Assembly: GCA_020226215.1 (NCBI GenBank)
Contig: CM035236.1
Coordinates: 6,577,001 to 6,641,000, forward strand
Direction: 5' to 3'
Source of the DNA: Sindora glabra
Lineage: Eukaryota > Streptophyta > Magnoliopsida > Fabales > Fabaceae
Length of the DNA stretch: 64,000 nucleotides
The notes under the pieces were generated by a model. It ran no database searches and was not told the DNA's origin. It worked only from the letters and a program-made list of their open reading frames with translations. The translations under genes were made by a program, and so were the position numbers. Positions 47,501-59,300 of the stretch are shown here, piece by piece (within the stretch, counting starts at the first letter, position 1; each line of letters starts with the position of its first letter).

Positions 47501-47837
47501 TCTTACTTCTTTGTAATTCCTGCACATTTGTACAAATATGAGAACCACATCCGGTATCTAATACCCAAGATGTAGAAGTGGAAACATTAATTTCTACAAC
47601 ATAAATACCTAAAGCAGAAGTCTCACTTCTCTTTTTCTTTTTTAGATCTTCCAGATAGACCTTGCAGTTTCTTTTCCAATGTCCAGTCTGACCGCAATGG
47701 AAGCATGCCCCTTCCTTAGCCATACCCCTTTTTGGTTTTAGTGTAGAGGACTTAGACTTGGGCTTGCCTTTGGATTTGGAATCCTTTTTGTTTTTACCCT
47801 TGTCTTTTCCCTTGCCTTTGCCCTTTTGAACCATCAT
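44506..47837 (-). pseudogene. Copia-C nucleocapsid, protease, integrase, RT, RNase H
   Basis: The 341-codon block 47837-46812 has a Lys/Gly-rich stretch, a zinc knuckle CFHCGQTGHWKRNC, the protease site WVLDTGCGSHIC and the pre-integrase LWHCRLGHINEKRISKL. It then runs into integrase (FITFTDDFSRYGYVYL) and stops. After further stops, RT pieces at 45704-45444 carry the catalytic LYVDDILL and 45312-45040 the RDPSYALSMMSRYQ-type region. RNase H at 44754-44506 ends with a ADPLTKP-like DPLTKPL. It is a readable but inactive polyprotein. Confidence 0.85.
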
Positions 47838-47976
47838 TATGGTATTAGGCTTAGTCTTTGTAAATTTTGTTCAACAGTTCTTAACATGCTTAACAGTTCT
47901 GGTAGTGGTTTGTTAATTTTATTCATGTTGTAATTTATGATAAGTTAACCATAACTCTATGACAACGATTGTAGAA

Positions 47977-48459
47977 TTAAGTTAGTGCCAACTCTTGACT
48001 TAATGGAGCACCCAATCTCTCAAGGTTCTCAACATACCTAATCATTTTGAGTACATGAGGCCCAACGGGGTTTCCTTCTGCCAGTTTGCATTGAAACAAT
48101 GCTTTTGTCACCTTAAACCTTTCATGCCGAGCTTGTCCTTCATAAAGCTTCTTAAGATGCTCAAGCATGTCATAAGCTTCCATGTTCTCATGTTGCTTCT
48201 GAAGCTCAGAGTCCGTGGTAGCCAATATAAGATAATCAACATCTAATGCGTCATCATGGTGCTTCTTATAAGCATCTTTTTGAGCTCGAGGGGCAGTAGC
48301 TTTAGGTTCTTGAGGAAGAGGATCCTCTAGGACATATATTTTTCGCTCATGTTTGAGGACTATCCTCAAATTCCTGTACCAGTTCAGGAAGTTTGTCTCG
48401 TTCAGTTTATCTTTCTCAAGGACCGATCATAGTGATAAGTTATTTGATGTATTAGCCAT
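47977..48459 (-). pseudogene. Copia-C gag
   Basis: Starts at the ATG at 48459 (MANTSNNLSL), then a TGA stop where Arg would fit. It is open again from 48369: YVLEDPLPQEPKATAP, then DMLEHLKKLYEGQARHERFKV, a UBN2-type gag. It ends at a stop at 47977, and the nucleocapsid part continues in the next block. Confidence 0.8.
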
Positions 48460-50630
48460 TGGTTATCTACGACAGAAATATGTAAAGTAAGTATTAAGTT
48501 TCAAACATTTAATAAGGTCTGTTATTAAATGTACCTCCTACTATTTTATTCAAATTAATAGCCTTCACTATTAATTCGAAAAGTCACATTGTTTAGACTT
48601 TCTAGTGAGCCAAGATCCATATTTCACCAAGCCTTAAGTTAGTTTTGGCTAATCACTTAAAACTTAGTTATTTAGGTAGGCAACACTTGCCAATTGTATC
48701 ATAGACCATTCTTGGATAGTTGAGTGAACAACACTTGTTCTAGTCCATCTTATGAACTAAAACCTAACTCTATGTCTCTAGGTCTCAATCCTATTGAGAT
48801 ATCTTAGTTAAGTTGGACTCAATGTTTAACATTAGGATATTACTATTATTCCGTCGCATCTCACCAAGATAAATGAGGTACTTTGCTTTGGCAAACCTAC
48901 TTTATGTCGATCAAGGCCTTGACGAGTGCTAAGTATTGGAAGGCATCGTTTAATTATTACTGACTTAATATTTCAGATGAGGGATTTTAACTTAATCATT
49001 ATCAGATCTCACCATATCTAGCCTATTTATTCATGCAATATATTTAGCATATCTCATACATCATATAAAGTAAATGAATAAAATAGACTATTGCATATTA
49101 CATATTAAGCAATGGATAAAACTATCATATAACAGGAACATATGCTATCACATAGTAAATGCATACTCATCAATATCATCACATAATATAGAAATTAAAA
49201 TGTCACATAGTATGGCTCAGAATTTTATTTTCTAATGATATTCCTAAACTAACTCCTTAGCTTCTTCTTGTCCCATAGCTCCTGAGCTTTTCCTTATTCC
49301 AAGCAAAGGTTGCTCCATTGTGATTACAATTTTGCAACAGAAACTCCGAGTTACATTCGGGGGGAGTGAGATGAGAAGAGAATATACATTAGAAAAATAG
49401 AGGAAGACACGAAACACAAGTCATATTTAAAATCCATCCACAAAAACTCCAAAGGCCATACTATGCAACACATCCATGCATCATATGTAATAATTGCTAA
49501 AAAATATATGTAACTAAGATAAGCAGGATGGTTGACATATATATTTCATAATATAATCATCATAAAAATCATGTTTTAAAATAGTGCCTTAAGAACAAAA
49601 ATAAATTTTGAACACTACGTAGAGTTAGCACGGCGGTCTCGTTAGTCAATTAGTGAGCGGGGGTCAAAGGGGTAGAGCCCCTTGCCGGGGGGAGGGGGCA
49701 GAGCCCCCTGGGCGAAAAATTGAATTCATCTGACATTCAAATTATAATTTCTCTGTCAACAATTGACACATCCTTAAGTCGAACAATTTGACTATATGAT
49801 TGACATTCAAATCATAGTTTCAAAATAGGATTTATGTCCAAACATTTTGAATAATTTTAATCATATCAAAATAGATCTAGCCGTATTCAAATAAACTAAA
49901 GCATACATATACCTCATAGACCAGATTCAACTTAATCACATTAAACGAATTTAAATAGGTCCTTATAGATTCAGAATTAATCACATTAATTTTGTGCTGA
50001 CTAGGTTATATGCTTTAAACGCAGAGAACATCACATATTCAGAATAGATTCAAGGGTTTATCATATGAAAACTTAGAATTAAATACTAATCCAGAATGCA
50101 TATATATATATCACCCATATACAACTTGACTTAAGGATTAAGTTTGATTAATTCTAATTCATAATAGAACCTTCTTACATCAGAAAATAATTTTCATGTA
50201 TTAAATCATGTACACGTAATCAATCCTATTAGTTCTTATTAAAACAGAACCCAGAATCAATCACAGAAGCAAATTCAAATTCAAATCACAAACCTGGAAT
50301 TATGTATGAGATAGATTTGAATATGAAGCAGAAAAATGCATAATCAAGTTCATACAATTAATCTCATCAATTGATAATTAGATTTGAAATTCAAATCATA
50401 TATATCATATATATATATATATCTACGAAATCAGAACCAAACACGAGTTTGCATATATCTCATATATATCTAATTTAAACAGAAACTGATTTGATATTAA
50501 TTTATCACATAAACATTAATCAAAATGTGTAACTTCTGATTTAAACCGAAATAGATTTGACATATATTTATCATATAAATATTCATCAAAGGTGATAAAA
50601 CACATAATTAGAACTATGTTTTTGCAAGAA
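48460..50630 (-). other. Copia-C untranslated leader
   Basis: About 2.2 kb between the primer site and gag, with no recognised frame. It contains an isolated GC-rich block at 49650-49720 with two related hairpins (GGGGTAGAGCCCC at 49669-49681, GGGGGCAGAGCCCCC at 49694-49708). Confidence 0.65.
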
Positions 50631-50643
50631 GCTCTAATACCAC

Positions 50644-51058
50644 TGTTAGAAATTCGGATTATCATACGCAGCAAAAATTCAAAATTTAATTCGAATTCTA
50701 CCTAGGATCCATGCAAAAGATATAAATCAATGATTAGGATTTTACTTATTGGGAACTTGCGTTTTTACTGATTAAAACTTGAGAGAGCAGATGAATTAAA
50801 TGCTGGCCAGAAGGTACAACGTCTCTACAGTATCCACACGGAGTGAACAATGACCTCTCACCCTCCACGAATTTGTTAGGATGCATTTTTCTCTTTAGGA
50901 TTTAGGATTGAATATTTTTTGAGTGATTTAGGATTTTATGGAAGCTTATGAGCGTTTTTAAAGTGCTGCCCTTAAGTCCCCTTTTATAGAACTTAGGCAA
51001 GTCACAATCCTAGTCCTACTAGAATAATGCCTCTAAAAAATTCTAATCACACTTAACA
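50644..51058 (-). repeat. Copia-C 5' LTR (right, shortened)
   Basis: Starts TGTTAGAAATTCGGATTATC and matches 42813-43230 of the left LTR, then goes directly to the terminal ACA and the target duplication. About 1.25 kb present in the left LTR (roughly 43235-44488) is missing here. Confidence 0.85.
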
Positions 51059-51063
51059 GAAGC

Positions 51064-52624
51064 TTGTCCTAGTCTACAATGCCAAAGATCACCAAGAGTA
51101 TTTGTAGTTGTAGCAGAATTAGAACATGTATTAGAAGATATATTGTGGTTTGAAAACTTGAAGGAAGGCACTAAAAGATAATAGAGTCCATTGTGCTATT
51201 TAGCCAACCTAATTATCTTCAAATCCCTGGTATCTTGGATAAAACAAAGATTTAAATGAAATAAGAAAGAAGAATATGTTTGTTTAGTTAGTTTACTAAT
51301 AGAAAGAAGGTTAAAGGAAAACTTAGGCACATATAGAACATCATATAAAATCAATGTTGAGCTCAATTTAACAGTACCAATGTGAGAGACATGAATTTGA
51401 CTACCATTGGCAACTTGACTATAGAATTTTGTATTAGCATGTATGACTCAAATAGTTCAAGAGAGCAAGTAATGTGGTCAGTAGTATTAGAGTATATAAT
51501 CCACATTATAGTGTTCCTTAGTAGCTGGCGACTAGACAAGGAGAAAAAATACATACCTTGCTCTTGTTATGCATCATACTGAGTAGCAAAGATGTTGGCT
51601 TGAGCAGCTTGTGAATCAGAAGATTGAATTAGGGTCAAAAGCTTCATATGTTGATCTTGAGTAAAGGTAAATTACTGTTGAGACTATGGAGAATTATTCA
51701 TGTTAAAAGCTTCATTATTTTGCAAATCAGTTAAGTGAATTCATCTAGATTGTGAAGGAAGGCTACTAACATGTCCAAGATTTAGCATTTCAATATAGTT
51801 AGAAGAACCCACTATTTGCTTCCCTCTAGATTTGCACCCAGGTGGAAAAATTGTGTTTTCTATAACTCTTATCAATGATATGTCCTTCAAGTCCACAATG
51901 TGTGCAAGTAGGCCTCTTGCCAGAATAATGAGGTTGTCTGGGATAGTTAGAATTAAAAGTAATGGATGAAGAAGATCTAGCATTGTTGTAAAAGATTGTA
52001 GGTTCAAGAGGCAAAGAAATAATTAAACCAGATTGTCTTTCTTGTTGAATTACAAGAGCAATGGTTTTGTTGATGGATGGTAGTGGATCCATCATGAGAA
52101 TTTGAGATTTGATATGAGTAAAGGTGTCATTCAACCTTGTTAAAAACCTAATAAGATAATCATTTTCTTGGTAGGTCTTGATTGTTGTGAGAGTCCACAA
52201 TTACATTTGATAACATAATTGCAAACTGGAATTAGTCTAAGATTAAGCAGCTCATCCCATAGAGTTTTAGGCAAGTAAAATATGTAGTAACATTGAGAGA
52301 ACCTTGTCTAAGAGAAAATATTTCTTGTTAAAGATCTGAAATTCATACTACATCACCATGAAAAAATCTATCTTTCAAATCTTTCCATATGTTAGTAACA
52401 ATGTCAAAGGATATGACAAATTGAGCAATGGTGGAAGATAAAGACCAAATCAACCAAGTTAACACCATTGTGTTGCATCTCTCCCATGTTGGAGAGATAG
52501 CATCATCTCTATTTGGAACAAATATAGTTCCATCCATAAATTGAAATTTATTCTTTGAGAGAAAATCCATTTTCATAACTTTTGACCAGGAGTAATAATT
52601 GGCATCATCTAGTGTTGGAAACAC
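51064..52624 (-). pseudogene. Copia-B gag, protease and pre-integrase, decayed
   Basis: The gag starts near 52624 (FPTLDDANYYSWSKVMKMDF) and continues in a shifted frame at 52200-51826. That part carries a zinc knuckle CTHCGLEGHIIDKSYRKH in which the fourth ligand is Ser instead of Cys. The protease region at about 51550-51380 retains only parts. The frame reaches the pre-integrase motif LWHCRLGQA at about 51100-51064, exactly where Copia-C inserted. Confidence 0.75.
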
Positions 52625-52856
52625 TAAAACTTATACTAGATTCTTACTGGGATGTAAAAAGAATGGACTTGAAGGAAAATCTTCTGGTTTCTGAAGTTTT
52701 GCCATTATTCAGAAGCTAAGAAGCTTGAAGATTCTAGCGCTTGATTACTAAAAGAAAGGAGGAAGAAGAAATAAAGGAAGAAGAAGTAGGGAAAATCATG
52801 TTTTCTTGTTGAGAATATCAAAAAGAGTCCAAGAGAGAAAGAGAGCTTTGATACCA

Positions 52857-53028
52857 TATATTTTTGGATTCAAGGTATAGAATTTTCAAGTTACAATATT
52901 AATGTTCATTATCTCCTATATATGTAGAAAACTAAAACTGAAACTAATTAACTAACTCTGTAACTAACTAACTAACTTTGTAACTAGTCTATTGATAAAT
53001 ATAAAATACAAAATACTGATTCGTGTTA
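52857..53028 (-). repeat. Copia-B 5' LTR (right)
   Basis: Begins TATATTTTTGG and ends CGTGTTA. It lacks about 20 bases near its start compared with the left copy. GAGCTTTGATACCA at 52843-52856 is the complement of the tRNA-iMet primer site. Confidence 0.85.
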
Positions 53029-53033
53029 GATGA

Positions 53034-53334
53034 CATGTAAAATTATCAATCGGGGATCTTGAAGGAACGAGTTCAAATGAGAAATTAAGGATGATTCTTC
53101 CCAGATTATTAATTTATGTTTGGTTTGTGGCCGTGAAAGACAGTTGAAAAATCAATTAAAAAATAATCAAAACAACGAAAATATCTATAATTTTAAAAAT
53201 AAATAAAATTTGATCATGATATTGATTAATCATCACTTGCTATTTTATCATGTGTTTCTCGGATTAGAACAGTGATATAATCATAAAGCAGCGAAAGCTA
53301 ACTGACACTGGATACATGACTCTTAGAATTCTTT
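53034..53334. other. Intergenic, nothing recognised
   Basis: About 300 bp between the Copia-B target duplication and the SDR pseudogene; it may include the pseudogene's old 3' UTR. Confidence 0.4.
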
Positions 53335-54213
53335 TTATTCATAGAATTTTTCAAGGCCAAAACGGGAGGCTAAAAAGAAATCTCTCAGCAGCATAGGAGT
53401 CAATGAGAGCAGGGAAACCAAGCCAGTCAAATCTCTCAGCCGCATAGGAGTCAATGAGAGCAGGGAAACCAAGCCATTCATATGGCCAAACACAATTTGC
53501 TTTGGAGGTTCAGGCCTCAACACTTTCTTCACAACATGTCTTGCAAAAACCCTGACATCCGTTCCTTTTCAATTTTGAGAAGCCTTAGCTCTCGCTGTCA
53601 TGTCCTCTTTGAAGTCCTTAAACAGCTTCCAATCATTCTTTCCAGCATTCTCCATAATTGCATTCCCAAAATTCGATCTTACAGACCCAGGCATCACCAA
53701 AACTACAGTAATCCCAAATGAACTAAGTTCAAGAGGCAAACTGTGTGACATGGCATGAACATAGGCTTTACTAGCACAATAAGACCCCGCCCACGCCGTC
53801 GCCAACGTGCCCATCACGCTGCCAATATTAACTGTGCTCCCACTTCGGCGGGAAGCCATGTGAGGCACAACTTGTTGCACCATCCTAAGTTGTCCTAGTG
53901 TGTTGATTTCCCAAGCTTTTTTTATTGCTTCTAATGCAGCTTGGCTAAAGGACCAATACTGCCTATGCCGGCATTATTGTCCAGAATGTCTATTTGGTCG
54001 TGTTTGGATATGACAGTGTCTGCAGCTGAGGCCACGCTTTCGTCGGATGTGACATCGAGCTCGAGTGTGTCTACGTTGTCGAAAAGCAAATCTAGCATGT
54101 CATGACTCCGGCGAGGGATGTCGGAGGCAACAACGTGGCAAATCTAGCATGTAACATCCGCGAATGCCGCCTTTGGCACAGCCTGTCACTAGAACAATTT
54201 TGCGGTTGTTCAT
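53335..54213 (-). pseudogene. Short-chain dehydrogenase/reductase pseudogene
   Basis: The old start is MNNRKIVLVTGCAKGGI (TGxxxGI cofactor motif, ATG at 54213). The frame is then lost at a small rearrangement where GCAAATCTAGCATGT occurs twice (about 54087 and 54137), and resumes near 53940. From 53883 the core is open: NIGSVMGTLATAWAGSYCASK holds the catalytic Ser and the YxxxK pair, and VLVMPGSVRSNF follows. A TGA at 53569 cuts off the C-terminus, which continues as VRVFARHVVKKVLRPEPPKQ with a 51-bp duplication. The product resembles plant NADPH-dependent 1-acyldihydroxyacetone phosphate reductase-like SDRs (about 280 aa). Confidence 0.85.
53379..53480 (-). repeat. 51-bp in-frame tandem duplication in the SDR C-terminus
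   Basis: TCTCTCAGCAGCATAGGAGT at about 53381 returns at about 53432; the two copies differ by two or three bases. Translated on the minus strand it repeats GLVSLLSLTPM-LRD. Confidence 0.9.
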
Positions 54214-54433
54214 TATTTCTTGACTAGCCTGTTGGAGATATTGGTTCTCATCCTATTATATGGAAATTTAGATAGCAATTAACAAAGGATACTTATTTTG
54301 AAGCCTCCGTAATTGACTTTATTCTGGTCTTTCTTCCTAACGAAGTCTTCGTTTTCTAGGATCGGTGGCCATGTAGCCAGCTGCTGCGACGTTTTGGTGT
54401 CTATTACTTTTTACTGTTATATATATATATATA

Positions 54434-54909
54434 TGCTGAGGAGGCTGCGTTGAGTATCCGCATCCTTTGTGGAAGGAGTTAGGTGTTAGCATATAAGTTG
54501 AGGGAAAGATTCAATTCTTGAACTAGTTTTTGCAGTTGAAAAGACTTGGTAATGATAGAATGCATATCTTCACACTGTCTGCTTAAATTAACCTTATATA
54601 TATATGTGAATGTGCGCCCGCGCGCACCTTTCGATTTTCTTATAATTGTATTATGTATACATAGGTCTCAATGCATAAGAGGAGGCTGTGTTGAGTATCC
54701 GCATCCTTTGTGGAAGGAGTTAGGTGTTAGCATATAAGTCGAGGGAAAGATTCAATTCTTGAACTAGTTTTTGTAGTTGAAAAGACTTAGTAATGATAGA
54801 ATGCATATCTTCACATTGTCTGCTTATATTAACCTTATATATGTGTGTGTCTGTGGGCGCGATTTTCTTATGATTGTATTATGTATACATAGGTCTCAAT
54901 GCATGAGAT
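54434..54909. repeat. 241-bp tandem duplication
   Basis: GGAGGCTGCGTTGAGTATCC at 54440 returns as GGAGGCTGTGTTGAGTATCC at 54681, and both continue through TAGTTTTTGCAGTTGAAAAG and CATAGGTCTCAATGCAT. They differ by few bases and by the length of an internal TA/TG run. A TA repeat (about 54418-54434) precedes the first copy. Confidence 0.9.
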
Positions 54910-56075
54910 ATTTCAGCTTTTATTACAACTGTGATGAATCTACCAGTTACGAAACTCCTAATTTTACATATAATTCAGATTCTACGAGATTTGATTTTGA
55001 TTACTTGCTGAAATCAAGTTTTTGATGATATATTTGTGTCAAACAAGAGCAGCCGGTCAAAATATGAAATATAGTGGATGTGGTATTAGTCTAGTTTTTA
55101 GAAAATTGAAAATGTGTTATAAGAGCAATTTGGCACTATCTAATTGACTACGTTCATTATTTTATCACTCTTCCTCGGTTCCGTTTGTCTTCGTTTACCA
55201 ACTACCAGAGATGACAAAACTGCTGCTCTAAAAGAATAAATGGGAGTTTCTTAATGGAAAGATACTGCTATAAATTAAAGGCAACAAAATTTTAGAATAT
55301 ATGCAGTTGAATATGGAGGAACGGCGCCAACATGTACAGGACAAGATATTGAATGCCTGGCTTCCCGTATTGACCGTAGCAAGAATTGATTGGTCAGTCT
55401 TAAGTTTGAAAATTACCGCATTAGTATTGTGGACGCAGGAAAATTACACTTCGGATCATATTGGTATTATTTTGAATGGAAGTAAAAATGAGTAAGGGTG
55501 ATGATGCGCACTTCAGATGCAACCACTGGTTTGCTTACACGTCAAAAGTGTATGTAATCAAGAGAGAAGAGAGCACCTTTATGTTTTTATATTTTTTGTG
55601 ATAACATAAGTAACAAACTATTTACGAATATAAAATATTAAGTTTGAAGTTGCACAAGATAAGTAAAAATTCGTCAGGCAATATCAGATATCATTACACA
55701 ATATCTTCTGCTTTTTATGAGCAAGATTGAGACTTTTGGTGGGATCTTATGTCAATAAAAATTGCACTACTTATAAAGTCATCTACTTTTTATAGGTAAA
55801 GTTGTGATGTTTGATATGATTTCAAAGCAATATCAGGTGTTATTGCATTGCTTAAGATGTCATCTGCTCTTTATAAGTGAAATTGTGATGTTTGGTAAAT
55901 TAATGAAGATTGTACACATACTGAAATAATACCGTGATTTTCACTCAATTGATTTTGTCTCAACGATGTGAAGGTGTCCCTTCTCTTGTAAGTTATTTGC
56001 GAATTAATTGAGCAGTTCGACTATGGCCGAGCTGATAAGTTGTTCTTCTATTAGACTCCTTCCAAGAATGGGCCG
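54910..56075. other. Intergenic, no gene recognised
   Basis: Mixed AT-rich DNA. A 64-codon frame at 55301-55495 has no known motif. Confidence 0.5.
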
Positions 56076-56080
56076 TACTA

Positions 56081-56331
56081 GTTAGAACAGATGAATCAGA
56101 TCAAGATTAAGCTCCAGATCTTTTCAAATTGATAATTATCCTACTAGAATTTATCTTTATATTTATTCATTTTATCTTGTTTTTATCTTTATCTTTCAAA
56201 TATTGTAGTTATCATTCCTTATCTCTTAGGATCATTTGTAACAGACTGCTGTGTAAATATCTTCTTACTAAATGAATAAACAACAACTTCAACTGTCAAC
56301 CTTTTCTTCATTCCTTTCTTCTTTTCTAACT
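56081..56331 (+). repeat. Copia-D 5' LTR
   Basis: 251 bp; shares the entire sequence with 60506-60758, including the GTAACAGACTGCTGT block and ATGAATAAACAACAACTTC end. Confidence 0.92.
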
Positions 56332-56343
56332 TGGTATCAGAGC
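56332..56343 (+). other. Copia-D primer-binding site
   Basis: TGGTATCAGAGC, identical to the usual plant tRNA-iMet site, immediately after the LTR. Confidence 0.9.
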
Positions 56344-56359
56344 TACTCAGGCTAACGCC

Positions 56360-59300
56360 ATGGAGCACCAGAAGCCATCTTTCTTCTTTAACAACCTGAA
56401 TCAAGTTGTTGTCAAGTTGGACAGGACAAACTTCCTTCTCTGGGAATCACTAATTCTCCCTACAATTCGAGGACACAAACTGGAGGGATATCTTACTGGT
56501 GCAAAGTCGTGCCCCAGTCAATTTCTGCAAAGCGAAGGAGAGCAAAGAATCAATGCTGAGTATGAAGAGTGGATAGCTAACGACCAACTTCTTCTTAGCT
56601 GGCTTTTCAATTCAATGTCCATTGAAGTTGCTTCACAACTGATTGATTGCAAGACATCCAAAGATCTCTGGATGGCTGCTAGAGAATTATCAAGGTCTAA
56701 TCTTAGATCAAGAATTACCTTGTTGAAAGGAGAATTTCAGCGAACCAGAAAAGGTAGCATGAAGATGGAAGAATATCTCACAAAGATGAAGAATATAGCA
56801 GATAATCTTACCTTGGCAGGAAGCCCCATCTCTAATCTTGACCTCACCACCCAGATCCTTGTTGGTTTGGACATCGAATATAATCCCATAGTAGTGCAAT
56901 TGTCTGACAAAGAAAATCTTAGCTGGATGGAGCTACAAGCTGTCCTGTTAACATTTGAAAGCAGGTTGGAACAACTTAATCAATTTAGCACCCTGAGCAT
57001 TGGACAAACTTCAGCAAATCTTGCCCAGAAAAATGATACTAAAGGAGAATCCAACCGAGGAGCTTGGAGAGGCCAAAGAGGATTTAAAGGTAGCAGTGGA
57101 CGATTTAGAGGAAGAGGAGATAAAACTCAGAACAAACGAACCTGCCAAGTATGCAACAGATCTGGTCACATTGCACTGGATTGCTTTTACAGGTTTGATA
57201 AGAATTATTCAAGATCAGAAAAGAATCAGAATCCCTTAACCTTTGTTGCTACTTCTGATACCGTGAAAGACAATTCATGGTACTTAGACAGCGGAGCAAG
57301 TCACCATGTAATGGCTGATGAACATCAGCTGCAAACTTACACAGAATTCTTTGGTAAGGATAAACTTACTGTTGGCTCTGGTGAAAGTTTAACCATTAAA
57401 AATGTTGGATCTACCATGTTTTCATCTAATCTATTACTTGATAAAATGCTTCATGTTCCCAAAATTAACAAAAATCTCTTAAGTGTGTCAAGGCTAACTA
57501 CAGACAATGATGTGTTTGTTGAATTTCATGCACGCAACTGCTATGTGAAGGACAAGGAAACTAAGAGGGTACTATTAAGAGGGAATCTCAGTGAAGGCAT
57601 ATATCAAATGGAGCTTGGAGCACCTATTGTCCATTCTGCTACTGTACATGAGGACAATGTAGAATTCTCAAATAAAGATCTATGGCATAGGAGACTTGGC
57701 CACCCTTCTCTAAGAATTCTTGATGTAGTTCTTAAAAATTGCAATGCCAAATCTTATATAAATGAAAAACTGAATTTTTATGATGCCTGTCAATATAGAA
57801 AGATGCATTATTTACCTTTTCCTCTCTCACAGTCTCATGCTCTTGAACCTCTTGAACTAATTCATACCGACCTATGGGGGCTAGCGCCAGTATCATCTAT
57901 TGTAGGTTTTCGGTACTACATCCATTTCCTTGATGATTTTAGTAGATACACCTGGCTTTACCCTCTCAAACACAAAGGGGAGGCTCTTGGTGCTTTCAAA
58001 CAATTCAAGAACCTTGTTGAAACACAGTTTGACAGAAAGATAAAATCACTTCAAAGTGACTGGGGAAGAGAATTTAGAAGCTTTTCCCAATTTACTCAAG
58101 AGACTGGCATTGTTTTTAGACAGTCCTGTCCTTACACTTCAGCTCAGAATGGAAGGGCAGAAAGAAAACACCGACATATTGTTAAAATAGGCTTAACATT
58201 ATTGGCACAAGCAGGTATGCCACTTCATTTCTGGTGGGAGAGTTTCAGTTCTATTGTGTTTTTAATAAACCATCCGCCTACTGTTGTTCTAAATAATATG
58301 TCTCCTTTTGAAGTCCTTTTCAAGCGAAAACCTGATTACAACTTATTCAGAATATTTAGGTGTGCATGCTTCCCATGTCTTAAATCGTATAATAAACACA
58401 AAATGGAATTTCACACCACTAAGTGTGTATTCATGGGTTATAGTGCAGCTCATAAAGGATATAGGTGCATGACTTCAACAGGTAAAATCTACATCTCACG
58501 TCATATAGTTTTTAATGAGACAGAATTACCTTTTAAACGTGGATTTCTAAATAGAAAACAAGAACCTATTGACAGAATTGAACCAAGTTCATTCTTTCTA
58601 CCTAATGAACTACACAATGTGCAGTAACATGAATAAGCTCCATCAACCCTGGCACAGACTCAAACACCTTCAAATGATCATGAGACAATTACACCAGTAG
58701 TCTCAGGCAACTCTGAAGCACCTGAGATGTCTTGCAGCCTTAACAATAGACAAGAACTAGCACCTAGTGTTATGCAAACAGATGAATCTATATCCCCATC
58801 TCACAGTACCTCTGATGGACACTCAGAACTGCCAATTAACTTAATGGACCAACAAGAGAAATCACAACCACCACCGAGCAACCAACAACCCTTGGTGCCA
58901 TCTCACTCTATGATCACAAGAAGTAAGAGTGGTATTTATAAGCCTAAATACCCTTTTGTTGGAATAAGTCAGCTTTGTGATGAAAAGGAACCCAATACAA
59001 TTAAAAAAGCCTTGCAGGACCCTCACTGGTACAAGGCAATGGATGAAGAGTTTCAAGCCTTGAAGAGAAATAATACATGGATCCTAGTCCCTTCCAACAA
59101 TAGGTACAATGTGGTTGACTCCAAATGGGTGTTTAAAATTAAATACAATGCTAATGGCACAATTCAACGCAAGAAAGCAAGGCTAGTAGCTAAAGTCTTC
59201 CAACAAGATCTTGGCATTGATTTTGGGGAAACCTTCAACCCTGTTGTAAAAGCTGTAACTATGAGACTAGTGTTAAGCATAGCTGTCCATTTTGGTTGGG

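Larger units (their letters stand above)
42813..51058 (-). mobile_element. Copia-C: minus-strand Ty1/copia nested in Copia-B
   Basis: GAAGC at 42808-42812 is repeated exactly at 51059-51063. The left LTR is about 1679 bp (42813-44491), the right one only 415 bp (50644-51058). They match over the right one's full length, so one has lost or gained about 1.2 kb. The primer-binding complement GCTCTAATACCAC is at 50631-50643. Gag is at 48459-47977 and pol at 47837-44506. It is younger than Copia-B, which it splits, but carries stops itself. Confidence 0.9.
39885..53028 (-). mobile_element. Copia-B: minus-strand Ty1/copia with nested copia
   Basis: LTRs of 192 bp (39885-40076) and 172 bp (52857-53028) share the TTTTTGGATTCAAGG and ACTAACTAACT blocks. 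GATGA at 39880-39884 is repeated exactly at 53029-53033. The primer-binding site is next to the right LTR and the polypurine tract (complement of CCCCCCTCAAG) next to the left, so it reads on the minus strand. Gag to pre-integrase lies at 51064-52624 and integrase to RNase H at 40130-42812; Copia-C separates them. It is broken by stops. Confidence 0.9.
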
